From Hyphomicrobium sp. (lineage in GTDB: Bacteria > Pseudomonadota > Alphaproteobacteria > Rhizobiales > Hyphomicrobiaceae), in NCBI GenBank assembly GCA_002928515.1, contig PERI01000005.1, forward strand, positions 172,963 to 236,962: a DNA stretch of 64,000 nt, given 5' to 3'. How positions within the stretch are numbered: position 1 is the stretch's first letter; each line of letters begins with the position of its first letter. A program made the translations under genes and the position numbers. Below, piece by piece: positions 46,081 through 55,840 of this stretch. The notes beneath the pieces were generated by a model, which saw only the letters and a program-made list of their open reading frames with translations, was not told where the DNA came from and searched no databases.

Positions 46081-47376
46081 TCAAGCATCGCGCGCGACAG
46101 CGGCCGTCAAGGCAGCATCGAAAATATCCATTCCCTCACGCACTAACGCATCGCTAGCTGTCAACGGTACGAGAAAGCGGATGACGTTTCCGTAGGTGCC
46201 GCAAGACAATAGGATGAGACCGCGCGCACTCGCTTCCTTCAAAAGTGCTGCGGTGAGTTCAGGAGCAGGCTCACCACTTTGGGTGTCCTTCACAAGCTCT
46301 ATCGCACACATTGCGCCGACGCCGCGTACATCGCCGACGCAATTGAGGTTCGAGCGACTTTTGAGGTCATTGCAGCGGTCGAGAATAATCTTGCCAATAG
46401 TATTGGCCCGGTCACAAAGATCTTCTTCGGTGATGACGTCGAGCACTGCGTGAGCTGCCGCACACGCAACAGGGTTGCCAGCATATGTGCCGCCTAATCC
46501 GCCAGGGTTCGAAGCATCCATGACGTCGGCGCGACCAGTGATAGCCGAAAGCGGCATGCCGCCAGCCAAACCTTTTGCGAGGGTCACCGCATCGGCCTTG
46601 ATGCCGTAGTGCTCCATGGCAAACATTTTGCCTGTACGGGCAAAACCGGTTTGGATTTCATCGGCGATCAGAAGAATGCCGTGGTCATCACACACCTTAC
46701 GCAAAGCGACCATGAAGTCGTGCGGCACAATGTTAAAACCACCTTCACCTTGGATAGGTTCGATGATGATGCCAGCGATGCTCGACGGATCGGCCGTGTG
46801 CTTGAAAAGAGATTTCAGCGCTGCGAGACTATCTTCCGTGCTGACACCGTGGAATTCATTCGGAAACGGCACGTTGTAAATGTCGGATGGGAAAGGGCCG
46901 AAGCCCTTTTTGTACGGCACGACCTTCCCGGTCAGAGCCATGCCCACAAGTGTCCGGCCGTGAAACCCACCGCTGAACGAAATAATCCCAGGCCGACCAG
47001 TGAACGCTCGCGCGACTTTGACTGCATTTTCGACAGCTTCCGCGCCGGTTGAGGCAAGCATTGTCTTTGCTGGTCCTGCAACCGGCGCAATCTCATTCAA
47101 ACGCTCAGCGAGGCGCACATAATTTTCGTAGGGCGTAACCTGGAAACAGACGTGCGTGAACGCCTTCATCTGCTCAGCAATTGCCGCCACAAGTTTAGGA
47201 TGCTGATGACCCGTATTGACGACGGCGATGCCCGCACCGAAGTCGATGTAGCGCGTGCCGTCTTCACTCCAGATTTCAGCGTTGAGCGCGCGCTTGGCAA
47301 ATATTTGGGTCACGTTGCCGACGCCGCGCGGGATGGCGGCGACACGACGGGCTTGCAACTCAGCAGATGTCGGCAT
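46081..47376 (-). CDS. gabT: 4-aminobutyrate (or 5-aminovalerate) aminotransferase
   Basis: A 431-residue class III aminotransferase converting GABA to succinate semialdehyde, and often 5-aminovalerate to glutarate semialdehyde. Motifs: FDFGAGIAVVN-like RYIDFGAGIAVVNTGHQHP, TGAEAVENAVKVAR, SGGFHGRTLVGMALTGK, EPIQGEGGFNIV, IADEIQTGFARTGKMFAMEHYG and the PLP lysine in TLAKGLAGGMPLSAITG. The start at 47376 (MPTSAEL) fits the family; a longer in-frame start lies at 47442. It supplies the step between puuD/puuA products and gabD. Confidence 0.95.
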   Translation of the reverse strand: MPTSAELQARRVAAIPRGVGNVTQIFAKRALNAEIWSEDGTRYIDFGAGIAVVNTGHQHPKLVAAIAEQMKAFTHVCFQVTPYENYVRLAERLNEIAPVAGPAKTMLASTGAEAVENAVKVARAFTGRPGIISFSGGFHGRTLVGMALTGKVVPYKKGFGPFPSDIYNVPFPNEFHGVSTEDSLAALKSLFKHTADPSSIAGIIIEPIQGEGGFNIVPHDFMVALRKVCDDHGILLIADEIQTGFARTGKMFAMEHYGIKADAVTLAKGLAGGMPLSAITGRADVMDASNPGGLGGTYAGNPVACAAAHAVLDVITEEDLCDRANTIGKIILDRCNDLKSRSNLNCVGDVRGVGAMCAIELVKDTQSGEPAPELTAALLKEASARGLILLSCGTYGNVIRFLVPLTASDALVREGMDIFDAALTAAVARDA

Positions 47377-47491
47377 GGCGGGCTTCTCGGACCAAATGAG
47401 CGGACGGATATTCGAGCAGTTACGTGTGCCAACGTCTAGCACTGATCAATAAACTAAACAATACGATCAAAATACTGGCAGTGCACGTGAG

Positions 47492-48718
47492 CTATGCAAT
47501 CACGCCATTGGTGCGCAAATTTTTGAGACGTTCTGGTGAGAGGCCAAGCCGTTCGGAAAGGACGGCATCGGTGTGCTGACCCAAAGTCGGTGGAGCCGGT
47601 GGCGACACACTCGATTGATCGGCAAAGCGGATTGGGTTTGCGACAGAGGGCACGTGTCCAGCGGTGGCATGCGGCAGCGACAGTTCGAGTCCTCGGAACT
47701 TGACCTGGGGGTCAGCGAAGACGGCGTCGAGCGTATTGATCGAACCGGCCGGAACGTTGGCTTTTGTAAATGATGCAAGCCAATCCGACGCTGTGCGAGA
47801 TAAGAGTATCTTTTCGATTTCGGATATTAGCGCTGCGCGGTTTTCTACGCGCTGCGGGTTTGTAGCGTAGCGTGGATCGCGCGCGAGATCGGCACGCTGA
47901 ATGACATCGCATAAGGCTGAGAACTGGGTATCGTTTCCAATCGCTAGGATGATATGCCCGTCCATAGTAGCGAATGCTTGGTAAGGTACGATGTTGGGAT
48001 GCGCATTGCCCAAGCGCTGCGGCGGCAGTCCCGTTGTCAGATAGTTCATAGCCTGGTTGGCCAGCATTGCGACTTGACAGTCGAGAAGCGAGATATCGAT
48101 GATGTCGCCTCGGCCGGTGGCAGCACGCTTGTTGAGAGCAGCAAGAATAGCGATGGTCGCATATTGACCGCTGAACAGATCAGCGATCGCGACACCTGTT
48201 TTCACGGGCCCGTTGCCCGGCGCGTCGTCCGTATGCCCGGTGATGCTCATCAACCCACCGAGGCCTTGAATAAGAAAATCGTAGCCGGGTAATTCGCAAT
48301 AGGGTCCAGTTTGCCCGAAGCCGGTAATGGAGCAGTATATCAGTCGTGGACTGCGCGCACACAACGTTGCCGCATCGAGGTGATAACGCGCGAGTTGGCC
48401 GACTTTGAAGTTTTCAATCACGACATCCGATTGATCGGCAAGTTCGCTGATAAACCGCTGGCCGTCAGACGTGGCCATGTCGATGCAGACGGATTGCTTG
48501 CCGCGATTGGCTGCGAGAAAGTAAGCGGACTCTTGTGTTTCTTGGCCGGTCGCATCGCGCGCGTAAGGCGGGCCCCATTGGCGTGTATCGTCGCCTGTGC
48601 CCGGTCGTTCGATTTTAATGACCTCAGCGCCAAGATCGGCGAGCGTTTGGCTTGCAAAGGGACCGGCGAGCACACGAGACAGATCGAGCACGCGAACGCC
48701 GTTTAACGGTGCTGTCAT
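47492..48718 (-). CDS. CaiB/BaiF family CoA transferase, probably for glutarate
   Basis: A 408-residue class III CoA transferase: [42 protein letters not shown], the catalytic-type Asp region in [16 protein letters not shown], and [16 protein letters not shown]. Its ATG overlaps the stop of gcdH (ATGA), so the two are translationally coupled. Coupling with glutaryl-CoA dehydrogenase suggests it makes glutaryl-CoA from glutarate, like mammalian SUGCT. The donor CoA ester is unknown. Confidence 0.9.
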   Translation of the reverse strand: MTAPLNGVRVLDLSRVLAGPFASQTLADLGAEVIKIERPGTGDDTRQWGPPYARDATGQETQESAYFLAANRGKQSVCIDMATSDGQRFISELADQSDVVIENFKVGQLARYHLDAATLCARSPRLIYCSITGFGQTGPYCELPGYDFLIQGLGGLMSITGHTDDAPGNGPVKTGVAIADLFSGQYATIAILAALNKRAATGRGDIIDISLLDCQVAMLANQAMNYLTTGLPPQRLGNAHPNIVPYQAFATMDGHIILAIGNDTQFSALCDVIQRADLARDPRYATNPQRVENRAALISEIEKILLSRTASDWLASFTKANVPAGSINTLDAVFADPQVKFRGLELSLPHATAGHVPSVANPIRFADQSSVSPPAPPTLGQHTDAVLSERLGLSPERLKNLRTNGVIA

Positions 48719-49956
48719 GAGAACGCCGAAAGCCCCGTTTGCGCCCGCCCAAGGATCAGCGCGTGAATGTCGTGCGTCCCTTCGTAGGTGTTGACCGCTT
48801 CGAGGTTCAGCATGTGGCGCATGACGTGGTAGCTCTCGGCGATGCCATTGCCGCCGTGCAGGTCGCGCGCAGCGCGCGCAACGTCCAACGCTTTGCCGCA
48901 ATTATTGCGTTTCAAAAGTGAAACGGTCTCAGGCGAAAGTTGTCCATTGTCTTTGAGCCGTGCTGCGTGCAGGCAGGCCGAAAAGCCAAGAGTGATTTCG
49001 GTCTGCATATCGGCAAGCTTCTTTTGCACGAGTTGCGTGGCAGCAAGGGGCTGTCCGAATTGAGTGCGTTCGAGTGTATAGTTGCGTGCCGCGTGCCAGC
49101 AGAATTCAGCGGCGCCAAGAACACCCCATGCGATTCCAAAGCGGGCATTGTTCAGACATCCGAACGGGCCAGATAGTCCGGTGACGCCATTGAGCCGGTT
49201 CGCTTCAGAAACGAACACATCGTCCATGGCGATCTCGCCCGTGACGGACGCCCGCAACGCAAGCTTACCTTCGATTTTCGGCGTCGATAAACCCGGCATG
49301 CCACGCTCTAAGACAAACCCATTGATGACACCATCATCGGTTTTAGCCCAGACGACGAAAATATCAGCGAGCGTCGCGTTGGTAATCCAGGTTTTGCTAC
49401 CTGTGAGTCGGTATCCACCAGATGCGGAACGTGCGCGTGTCGTCATGGAACCTGGATCGGAGCCGTGATTAGGTTCCGTTAAGCCAAAACAACCGATCAA
49501 ATCTCCACATGCAAGGCCCGGAAGAAATTTTTGACGCTGGCTTTCACTGCCATAAGCAAAAATCGGAAACATCACGAGGCTCGATTGCACGCTCATTGCC
49601 GAGCGATAACCGCTATCGACGCGCTCGATCTCGCGCGCAATGAGGCCATAGCTCACAGCATTGACGCCAGCGCAGCCATACTCTTCAGGAAGAGTTGACC
49701 CGAGAAATCCCATGCGGCCCATGTCGCGCATGATGACACGGTCAAAGGTTTCATCTCGGAAATCGGAGATCACGCGCGGAGCCAGCGATGCTGCACAAAA
49801 CTTGCGTGCGCTGTCAGCAATCTGTCGCTCGTCGTCCGTGAGCAACTCTTCAAGACGCAATGGATCGCGCCAGTCGAATGAGTCTTGTGCGACGTAACGC
49901 TCTGCAGCGTCGATATGCGTTTTTGCAGATTGAATTGTGCGATGGGTGCCGGTCAT
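48715..49956 (-). CDS. gcdH: Glutaryl-CoA dehydrogenase
   Basis: FAD enzyme oxidising and decarboxylating glutaryl-CoA to crotonyl-CoA. The 413-residue protein has the family-specific start [83 protein letters not shown] and the catalytic Glu in [20 protein letters not shown]. The ATG at 49956 is preceded by an in-frame GTG at 49959. Divergent from puuR, and overlaps the CoA transferase by 4 nt. Confidence 0.95.
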   Translation of the reverse strand: MTGTHRTIQSAKTHIDAAERYVAQDSFDWRDPLRLEELLTDDERQIADSARKFCAASLAPRVISDFRDETFDRVIMRDMGRMGFLGSTLPEEYGCAGVNAVSYGLIAREIERVDSGYRSAMSVQSSLVMFPIFAYGSESQRQKFLPGLACGDLIGCFGLTEPNHGSDPGSMTTRARSASGGYRLTGSKTWITNATLADIFVVWAKTDDGVINGFVLERGMPGLSTPKIEGKLALRASVTGEIAMDDVFVSEANRLNGVTGLSGPFGCLNNARFGIAWGVLGAAEFCWHAARNYTLERTQFGQPLAATQLVQKKLADMQTEITLGFSACLHAARLKDNGQLSPETVSLLKRNNCGKALDVARAARDLHGGNGIAESYHVMRHMLNLEAVNTYEGTHDIHALILGRAQTGLSAFS

Positions 49957-50139
49957 CACGACACGCGTAGGGAAAGACGCATGAAACCTCCGGCAGGCAA
50001 AGCAAGCTCACGTTGCGCTGTGAACAACGAACACACAAAGCTACCACCGTTTAATACTTTGATCAACGCGCTCAACATTCTCAAATCACTATGGTAGCGT
50101 CAGGTGCCAAGTCATGACGAAGCTGGGAGAATTGCACGC

Positions 50140-50736
50140 GTGTCGGCTCAACGAAAACGCACTCATGCGCCAAAATCAAAAACGCCAACTCCTGTCGATG
50201 TCGGAGGACGCCTAAAAGTTGCGCGCGTCACACGCAATCTAAGTCAGCGCGAATTGGCTACGCGCGCAGGTGTGACGAACGGCATGATCTCCATGATCGA
50301 ACAAAATAAGCATTCACCGTCTGTGGCAACTCTCAACCGGTTAACAGATGCGCTTGGTCTTTCCTTCGCTGACTTCTTCGCCCTCGATTTGCTGTCTACC
50401 CCGCAGGTATTTTACGGCACGAAAGACTTGCTGCCACTGACCGAAGGCAAGGTCACGTTTCGCGTTGTGGCAGGCGAGCGCCGCGACAAGGCCTTACAAA
50501 TATTGCACGAAGTGTACGAGCCGGGTGGTGACACCGGCGCGGAGATGTTGACCCATCGTGGAGAGGAAGGCGGAATTGTACTCGAAGGCGAAATCGAACT
50601 GACCGTTGGCGATGACCAGCGCATTTTGAAATCAGGCGATGCCTACTATTTCGAGAGCGCCGTCCCGCACCGATTTCGCAATGCAAGCAAAAAAAGGTGC
50701 GTACTCATTAGCGCTTGCACACCGCCATTCATGTAA
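50140..50736 (+). CDS. puuR: PuuR-type regulator (Cro/C1 helix-turn-helix plus cupin)
   Basis: A 198-residue regulator: helix-turn-helix (about 21-75, LKVARVTRNLSQRELATRAGVTNGMISMIEQNKHSPSVATLNRLTDAL in parts) and a C-terminal cupin (GGDTGAEMLTHRGEEGGIVLEGEIELTVGD). This layout is that of PuuR, the putrescine-responsive repressor. GTG at 50140 follows GGGAG at 10 nt; another GTG at 50104 is in frame. It lies in the middle of the amine genes, divergent from gcdH and convergent with gabD 6 nt away. Confidence 0.9.
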   Translation: MSAQRKRTHAPKSKTPTPVDVGGRLKVARVTRNLSQRELATRAGVTNGMISMIEQNKHSPSVATLNRLTDALGLSFADFFALDLLSTPQVFYGTKDLLPLTEGKVTFRVVAGERRDKALQILHEVYEPGGDTGAEMLTHRGEEGGIVLEGEIELTVGDDQRILKSGDAYYFESAVPHRFRNASKKRCVLISACTPPFM

Positions 50737-50742
50737 GGCCGA

Positions 50743-52191
50743 TTAGGAAATTCCACCGAGACAGATAAACTTTGTTTCGAGATATTCCTCCAAACCCTCA
50801 GCCGCACCCTCGCGCCCCAAGCCCGACTGCTTAACGCCGCCGAATGGTGCAACCTCATTTGAGAACACGCCTTCGTTGACGCCAACCATTCCGGATTCCA
50901 GTGCTTCGGCGACGCGCCACACACGTCCGATATTCTGCGTGAACAGGTAAGCTGCAAGTCCGAACGGTGTATCGTTGGCAATACGAATTGCATCCGCTTC
51001 TGTTTCAAAGCGGATGAGGGATGCGACAGGACCGAAGATTTCTTCCTGCGCGATTTTCATATCGGGTGTTACCTCGGTGACGACGGTCGGCTGATAAAAC
51101 AGCGCCCCTTGCGTGTCGGGAGCGCCACCTGTCCTAATTTTTGCGCCGTGAGAGACCGCGTCAGATATGAGACTTTCAACTTTTTTTGCCGCATCCGCAT
51201 TGATCAGCGGCCCAATCGTCGAGCGCGGATCGCGGCCAGGAGCAACGTGCAAGCTTGATACCGCATCGACGAGCGCCGCCGTGAAGCGTTCGTAAATCCC
51301 AGCTTGGACGATAATACGATTGGCGCACACGCACGTTTGCCCAGCGTTGCGATATTTCGAGGCCATCGTACCCGCGATGGCTTGCTTGAGATCGGCGTCG
51401 TCGAAAACGATGAGCGGTGCGTTACCACCCAGTTCCAATGTCAACTTTTTGATCGTATCGGCACACTGCCGATAGAGAAGACGTCCGATTTCGGTCGAGC
51501 CTGTGAATGTCAGCTTACGAACGCGCGGATCAGAGGTCAGAACATTGCCAACCGAAGCAGCATCGGCAGACGTAATGACGTTAAATACTCCGGGCGGCAC
51601 GCCTGCGTCCATGGCGAGCTTGGCGACGGCCAGCGCACACAATGGCGTTTCTTCTGAAGGCTTGACGACGATGGTGCACCCAGCAGCCAATGCGGATGCT
51701 ACCTTGCGCGTGATCATCGCGATGGGAAAATTCCAAGGCGTGATCGCAGCTACGACGCCAATGGGTTGTTTGATTGTGATGTAGCGGCGTGAGGCGACTG
51801 TGGTCGGGATGGTGCGCCCGTAAGCGCGTTTTCCCTCTTCAGCAAACCACTCAATGAAAGATGCACCATAGGCAACCTCACCGCGCGCTTCCGCTAAGGG
51901 CTTGCCTTGTTCGGCTGTCATGAGTTGAGCGAGCGCTTCTGTTTCAGCCGTGATGAGATCGAACCAGCGTTCGAGAATTTGCGCGCGTGCTTTCGCAGGT
52001 GTCGCAGCCCACGCGGGAAAGGCTTTCGCTGCGGCATCGATAGCGCGGCGCGCATCGTCTGCGCCAAGATCTGGTACGCGAGCGATCTCTTCGCCCGTAG
52101 CTGGATCTGAGACGGAAAACGATTTCTGTGCTGTGACCCATGTGCCGTCGATCAGCGCAGCCGTTGGAAATTTACTGGTAATGGCATTCAT
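50743..52191 (-). CDS. gabD: Succinate-semialdehyde (or glutarate-semialdehyde) dehydrogenase
   Basis: A 482-residue NAD(P) aldehyde dehydrogenase. Motifs: GVVAAITPWNFPIAMITRKVASALAAGCTIVVKPSEETPL shown in part by PWNFPIAMITRK, FTGSTEIGRLLYRQCADTIKK, LELGGNAPLIVFDDAD and the catalytic KYRNAGQTCVCANR. The GabD-type double Cys (TCVC) and length fit succinate-semialdehyde dehydrogenase; DavD for the C5 analogue is equally possible. Last gene of the spuC-puuD-puuA-puuC-gabD run. Confidence 0.94.
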   Translation of the reverse strand: MNAITSKFPTAALIDGTWVTAQKSFSVSDPATGEEIARVPDLGADDARRAIDAAAKAFPAWAATPAKARAQILERWFDLITAETEALAQLMTAEQGKPLAEARGEVAYGASFIEWFAEEGKRAYGRTIPTTVASRRYITIKQPIGVVAAITPWNFPIAMITRKVASALAAGCTIVVKPSEETPLCALAVAKLAMDAGVPPGVFNVITSADAASVGNVLTSDPRVRKLTFTGSTEIGRLLYRQCADTIKKLTLELGGNAPLIVFDDADLKQAIAGTMASKYRNAGQTCVCANRIIVQAGIYERFTAALVDAVSSLHVAPGRDPRSTIGPLINADAAKKVESLISDAVSHGAKIRTGGAPDTQGALFYQPTVVTEVTPDMKIAQEEIFGPVASLIRFETEADAIRIANDTPFGLAAYLFTQNIGRVWRVAEALESGMVGVNEGVFSNEVAPFGGVKQSGLGREGAAEGLEEYLETKFICLGGIS

Positions 52192-52214
52192 AACGTCTCT
52201 CCGTGCGTCGGTCG

Positions 52215-53705
52215 TCAGCCGAGCGTAATCGATATGGCCTTGAGGTCGGCATATTTGTGCAGAGCATGCAGTGAGCGGTCGCGACCAAAGCCGGATTGCT
52301 TAAATCCACCGAACGGCATGGTGATGTCACAACTGTCCCAACCATTGATCCACACAAGACCCGCTTTAATTTCGCGCGCCGTGCGATGGGCAAGGGTGAT
52401 ATCACGCGTCCACAAGCCTGCAGCCAATCCGTAAACCGTATCGTTGGCGATGCGGATTGCATCTTCTGCCGTTTTAAAGCGGGTGACGGCGAGCACGGGG
52501 CCAAATACTTCTTCGCGTGCAATGGTGTGTTGGGGCGTAACTTGATCAAAGACCGTTGGCTCAACGTAAAATCCGCCGGTTTCTGTGCGTGTGCGATGAC
52601 CACCAAGGGCAAGTGAAGCACCTTCTTTCTTGGCAGATTCGATATAACGCAGCGCGGTGTTCATTTGTGCCGCGCTCACCATCGAGCCGGATGTCGTTTG
52701 TGGGGCGAGCGGATCACCTACCTGGATAGTCCGTGCCACTTTCAGAAGCTCGTCGAGGAACTGATCGGCAATGCCGTTTTGTACAAGGAGCCGCGATCCA
52801 GCCGTGCAAACTTGACCAGAGTTATAGAAAATGCCCCACGCCGCCTCTTTGGCCGCGCGCTTCAAATCCGGGCAGTCATCGAAAATAATATGCGGAGATT
52901 TGCCCCCGAGTTCGAGGCTGACGCGCTTCAGATTGCTTTGCCCAGAATACTGCATAAGCAGCTTACCGACTGGGCCTGATCCCGTGAAGGCCAGCATATC
53001 GACATCCATATGAAGGCCAAGAGCCTTGCCAGCTGTCCCACCAAATCCCGGAACGACATTGAGAACGCCAGGCGGCAACCCGGCTTCAAGTGCCAGCTCT
53101 CCTAGACGCAAGGCTGTCAGAGGCGATTGTTCAGCGGGCTTTAGCACCATCGAATTACCCATGGCGAGGGCAGGGGCGACTTTCCACATCGCCATCAGAA
53201 GCGGAAAGTTCCACGGCACGATGGCACCGATGACGCCTAGCGGTTCGTGAACGGCAAACGAAAACCGGTCTTGCGTTTCGGGACCGACTTCGCCGTAAAC
53301 CTTATCAAGCGCTTCAGCATAATAGCGCAGACATTTGGCCGATTGCGGAACGTCTCCGCCGAGCGCATTGCGAATGGGCTTGCCGACATCGAGACTTTCG
53401 AGCACGGCGAGTTGTTCGCGGTCCCGGTCCATAAGATCGGCAAGTTTGAACAAGACGCGCTTCTTGTCGCGATAATGCATGTTGCGCCAAGTGCCGTCTT
53501 CGAATGCGCGGCGCGCGGCAGCAACCGCCGAGTCGACATCTGACGCATCGCATTCGGCGACTTGATTGATGATGCGGCCATCGCGCGGCGAAATGTTATC
53601 GAAAGTCTTGCCCGATACCGCCGAGCGAACTTTACCGTCGATGATAGCTTTGCCCGGTAATTGAATGCTACCGGCCAGCGCTTCGAAATGCGCAAGAGAT
53701 GTCAT
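52215..53705 (-). CDS. puuC: Gamma-glutamyl-gamma-aminobutyraldehyde dehydrogenase
   Basis: A 496-residue aldehyde dehydrogenase of the PuuC/PauC kind. Motifs: VIGAIVPWNFPLLMAMWK, VLKPAEQSPLTALRLGELA, AFTGSGPVGKLLMQYSGQSNLK, LELGGKSPHIIFDD and the catalytic FYNSGQVCTAGSRLLVQ. It sits between puuA and gabD on the same strand with small gaps (27 and 23 nt), consistent with oxidation of glutamylated aminobutyraldehyde. It could also oxidise acetaldehyde from ethanolamine, since no dedicated enzyme is present. Confidence 0.92.
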   Translation of the reverse strand: MTSLAHFEALAGSIQLPGKAIIDGKVRSAVSGKTFDNISPRDGRIINQVAECDASDVDSAVAAARRAFEDGTWRNMHYRDKKRVLFKLADLMDRDREQLAVLESLDVGKPIRNALGGDVPQSAKCLRYYAEALDKVYGEVGPETQDRFSFAVHEPLGVIGAIVPWNFPLLMAMWKVAPALAMGNSMVLKPAEQSPLTALRLGELALEAGLPPGVLNVVPGFGGTAGKALGLHMDVDMLAFTGSGPVGKLLMQYSGQSNLKRVSLELGGKSPHIIFDDCPDLKRAAKEAAWGIFYNSGQVCTAGSRLLVQNGIADQFLDELLKVARTIQVGDPLAPQTTSGSMVSAAQMNTALRYIESAKKEGASLALGGHRTRTETGGFYVEPTVFDQVTPQHTIAREEVFGPVLAVTRFKTAEDAIRIANDTVYGLAAGLWTRDITLAHRTAREIKAGLVWINGWDSCDITMPFGGFKQSGFGRDRSLHALHKYADLKAISITLG

Positions 53706-53732
53706 TTTATCGGCTCCTTATACGGTGCCGTC

Positions 53733-55106
53733 TCAAGCCACCTGGGCGTACCACTGGTGATCGAGCGAGGTCACGATGCGTTCGAAATTTATGCGCTCGG
53801 TTTGCTTCAGCTTGGCATAAACATCCTGAAATTCTGTGCCAAAGGCGTCGCGGACAACGTCAGACTTCTGCCACTGTTCAAGCGCGTTACACCAAACCGT
53901 CGGCAAGGCCGGAGCTTCGCAATTATCGCCGCTGCCTTCTGCGACCGGGCCCGGCTCGACCCGCGCACTGATGCCGTGCCGAATTCCAGCGAGGATCGCA
54001 GCCAATACGAGATAGGGATTGGCGTCGGCGCCTGCAACCCGATGTTCGACGCGCGTACCTGGCCCTGAAGCAGCCGGAATACGCAGCGCTACGTTACGAT
54101 TGTTGAAGCCCCAATGCGCGGTCATGGATACATACGACTTGGGCACATAACGCCGATACGCATTCGCCGACTGCGCCCACACGGCCATGAAATCGCACAT
54201 CGTCGATTGCAGGCCACCAATGGCGTTGCGAAATAGTGGCGACACCGGATCGCCCGCAAACAGGTTATTGCCTGCCTCATCAATCAAACTGACGTGGATG
54301 TGCATACCCGAGCCCGACCACTCGTGATGCGGTTTAGCCATAAAGGTTGCATCCAAGCCGTGCGCTTTTGCTGCCGCTTTGACTGCGCGCTTGAGCAAGA
54401 GGCCATCGAGAGCGGCGGCAACGGGATCGTCGCGATGCTTGAGATTGATTTCGAATTGGCCAGGACCGGATTCCTGCATCACGGCATCTATCGGTAAGCC
54501 TTGTGCTTGCGCAATTTTGTAAATGTCGTCGATGAAAGGTGCGAGGGTATCCATTTCCTCGAATTGAAATGTCATCGGCGCGTCTGGATCGTTCGACAAC
54601 CCATCCGGCGTGTTCAATGTAAACGCCCCGTTTACAGCAGGCTTCGTCACGTAGAATTCGAGTTCTACTGCGACGACTGGTGTGACGCCGGTGGCTTTGA
54701 ATGCGGCGACTTGTGCAGCCAGCACCCCGCGCGGATCAAGATCGTCCTTCCCAGTGAGAGCGATAACGCCTTGAGCATGACGGCCATCGCCGATCGGCGT
54801 GGCTCGCAGCGTGCCGCTCAAGACGCGAAACTCAATATCGGGATCGCCGGTTTCCCAAAGACGTCCTGTTTCCTCGACGCAATTACCTCGCGTATCCATG
54901 ATGAATACAGTCGATGGCATCATCACACCGTTCTTCGCGATCGAGCGAATATCGTCGCGGCGGAATCGTTTGCCGCGCGGAATGCCATTGATGTCGAAGA
55001 CAATGAGGTCAATCCAGGTCACTGACGGGTGCGCGGCCAGAAATTGGTCCGTTTCATCCACCGTCAGAAACAGCTCAGTCGAAGGCGCGGGCGCTAATTT
55101 CTGCAT
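53733..55106 (-). CDS. puuA: Gamma-glutamylpolyamine synthetase (glutamine synthetase fold)
   Basis: A 457-residue glutamine-synthetase homologue. Motifs: VTWIDLIVFDINGIPRGKRF, VVAVELEFYV, QESGPGQFEINLKH, FMAKPHHEWSGSGMHIHVS and NRNVALRIPAASGPGTRVEHRVAGADANPY-like regions with the catalytic arginines. The polyamine type rather than ammonia type is inferred from the operon: its ATG overlaps the puuD stop by one base (TAATG), and puuC follows. It would ligate glutamate to putrescine or cadaverine using ATP. Confidence 0.92.
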   Translation of the reverse strand: MQKLAPAPSTELFLTVDETDQFLAAHPSVTWIDLIVFDINGIPRGKRFRRDDIRSIAKNGVMMPSTVFIMDTRGNCVEETGRLWETGDPDIEFRVLSGTLRATPIGDGRHAQGVIALTGKDDLDPRGVLAAQVAAFKATGVTPVVAVELEFYVTKPAVNGAFTLNTPDGLSNDPDAPMTFQFEEMDTLAPFIDDIYKIAQAQGLPIDAVMQESGPGQFEINLKHRDDPVAAALDGLLLKRAVKAAAKAHGLDATFMAKPHHEWSGSGMHIHVSLIDEAGNNLFAGDPVSPLFRNAIGGLQSTMCDFMAVWAQSANAYRRYVPKSYVSMTAHWGFNNRNVALRIPAASGPGTRVEHRVAGADANPYLVLAAILAGIRHGISARVEPGPVAEGSGDNCEAPALPTVWCNALEQWQKSDVVRDAFGTEFQDVYAKLKQTERINFERIVTSLDHQWYAQVA

Positions 55107-55840
55107 TAGTGTTGACCTCCGGCTGCTGCGCCAAAACGGCGAAACAGCGAAACTGAGATGGGATTGTGTAGGGCACGCCATTCAGGATGCCATTGGACGC
55201 CAAGGCAGAAATCATGTCCAGCAGGCGCGCGCACCGCTTCCACCAAGCCATCCTCGGCAAATGCTTCTGCGATCAGTGTCGGCGCGAGCTTCGATATACC
55301 TTGCCAATGCAGCGAGTTGACGATGATCTGATCCTGACCTAGCCAATCGCGCAATTGCCCTTTGAGCGAAACCGGGTGAACGGGACCGAATTTCTCATCC
55401 ATGGATTCGACCTCGCGCTCACGGTGATCGTGGTGACCATCGACCGTGTGTACAGCCTGATGCAGTGTTCCGCCGAGAGCCACGTTCAATTCCTGGAACC
55501 CGCGGCAGATCGCAAACAGAGGAATTTTCTTTTCGACTGCGGCACGGATCATCGGCAGCGTGAGAGCGTCGCGATCGCGATCTACGGTCTCAGGATTCAG
55601 CGGTTGTTCGTGGCCATAGTGAGAAGGTTCGACGTTAGACAGACTGCCTGGCAAAAGTATCGCGTCAGCAATGTCGAGCACAGCCGAGATGTCGGCCATG
55701 CTTTCACCGAGAGGCGCAAGCAGCGGCTGACAGCCCGAAACTTCCGCGACGGCCGCAGAATATTTCCGACCCACCGCGTCGAACGCTAGGCCGCCAATCA
55801 TTTTCTTGCATGATGGAATAACAACGATCGGTCGGCTCAT
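55106..55840 (-). CDS. puuD: Gamma-glutamyl-gamma-aminobutyrate hydrolase
   Basis: A 244-residue class I glutamine-amidotransferase-fold hydrolase releasing GABA from its glutamyl conjugate. The nucleophile Cys is in PLFAICRGFQELNVALGG, and the His-Glu pair is in LGVQWHPEWRA. Also seen are LPGSLSNVEPSHYG and NSLHWQGI typical of PuuD. It overlaps spuC by 4 nt (ATGA) and puuA by 1 nt, showing a tightly coupled operon. Confidence 0.94.
   Translation of the reverse strand: MSRPIVVIPSCKKMIGGLAFDAVGRKYSAAVAEVSGCQPLLAPLGESMADISAVLDIADAILLPGSLSNVEPSHYGHEQPLNPETVDRDRDALTLPMIRAAVEKKIPLFAICRGFQELNVALGGTLHQAVHTVDGHHDHREREVESMDEKFGPVHPVSLKGQLRDWLGQDQIIVNSLHWQGISKLAPTLIAEAFAEDGLVEAVRAPAGHDFCLGVQWHPEWRALHNPISVSLFRRFGAAAGGQH

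Noticed and set aside
50039..50099. GCTACCA ... TGGTAGC inverted repeat between gcdH and puuR
   Set aside because: Seven-bp arms separated by 47 nt are likely by chance, and neither the length nor spacing fits a known PuuR site.
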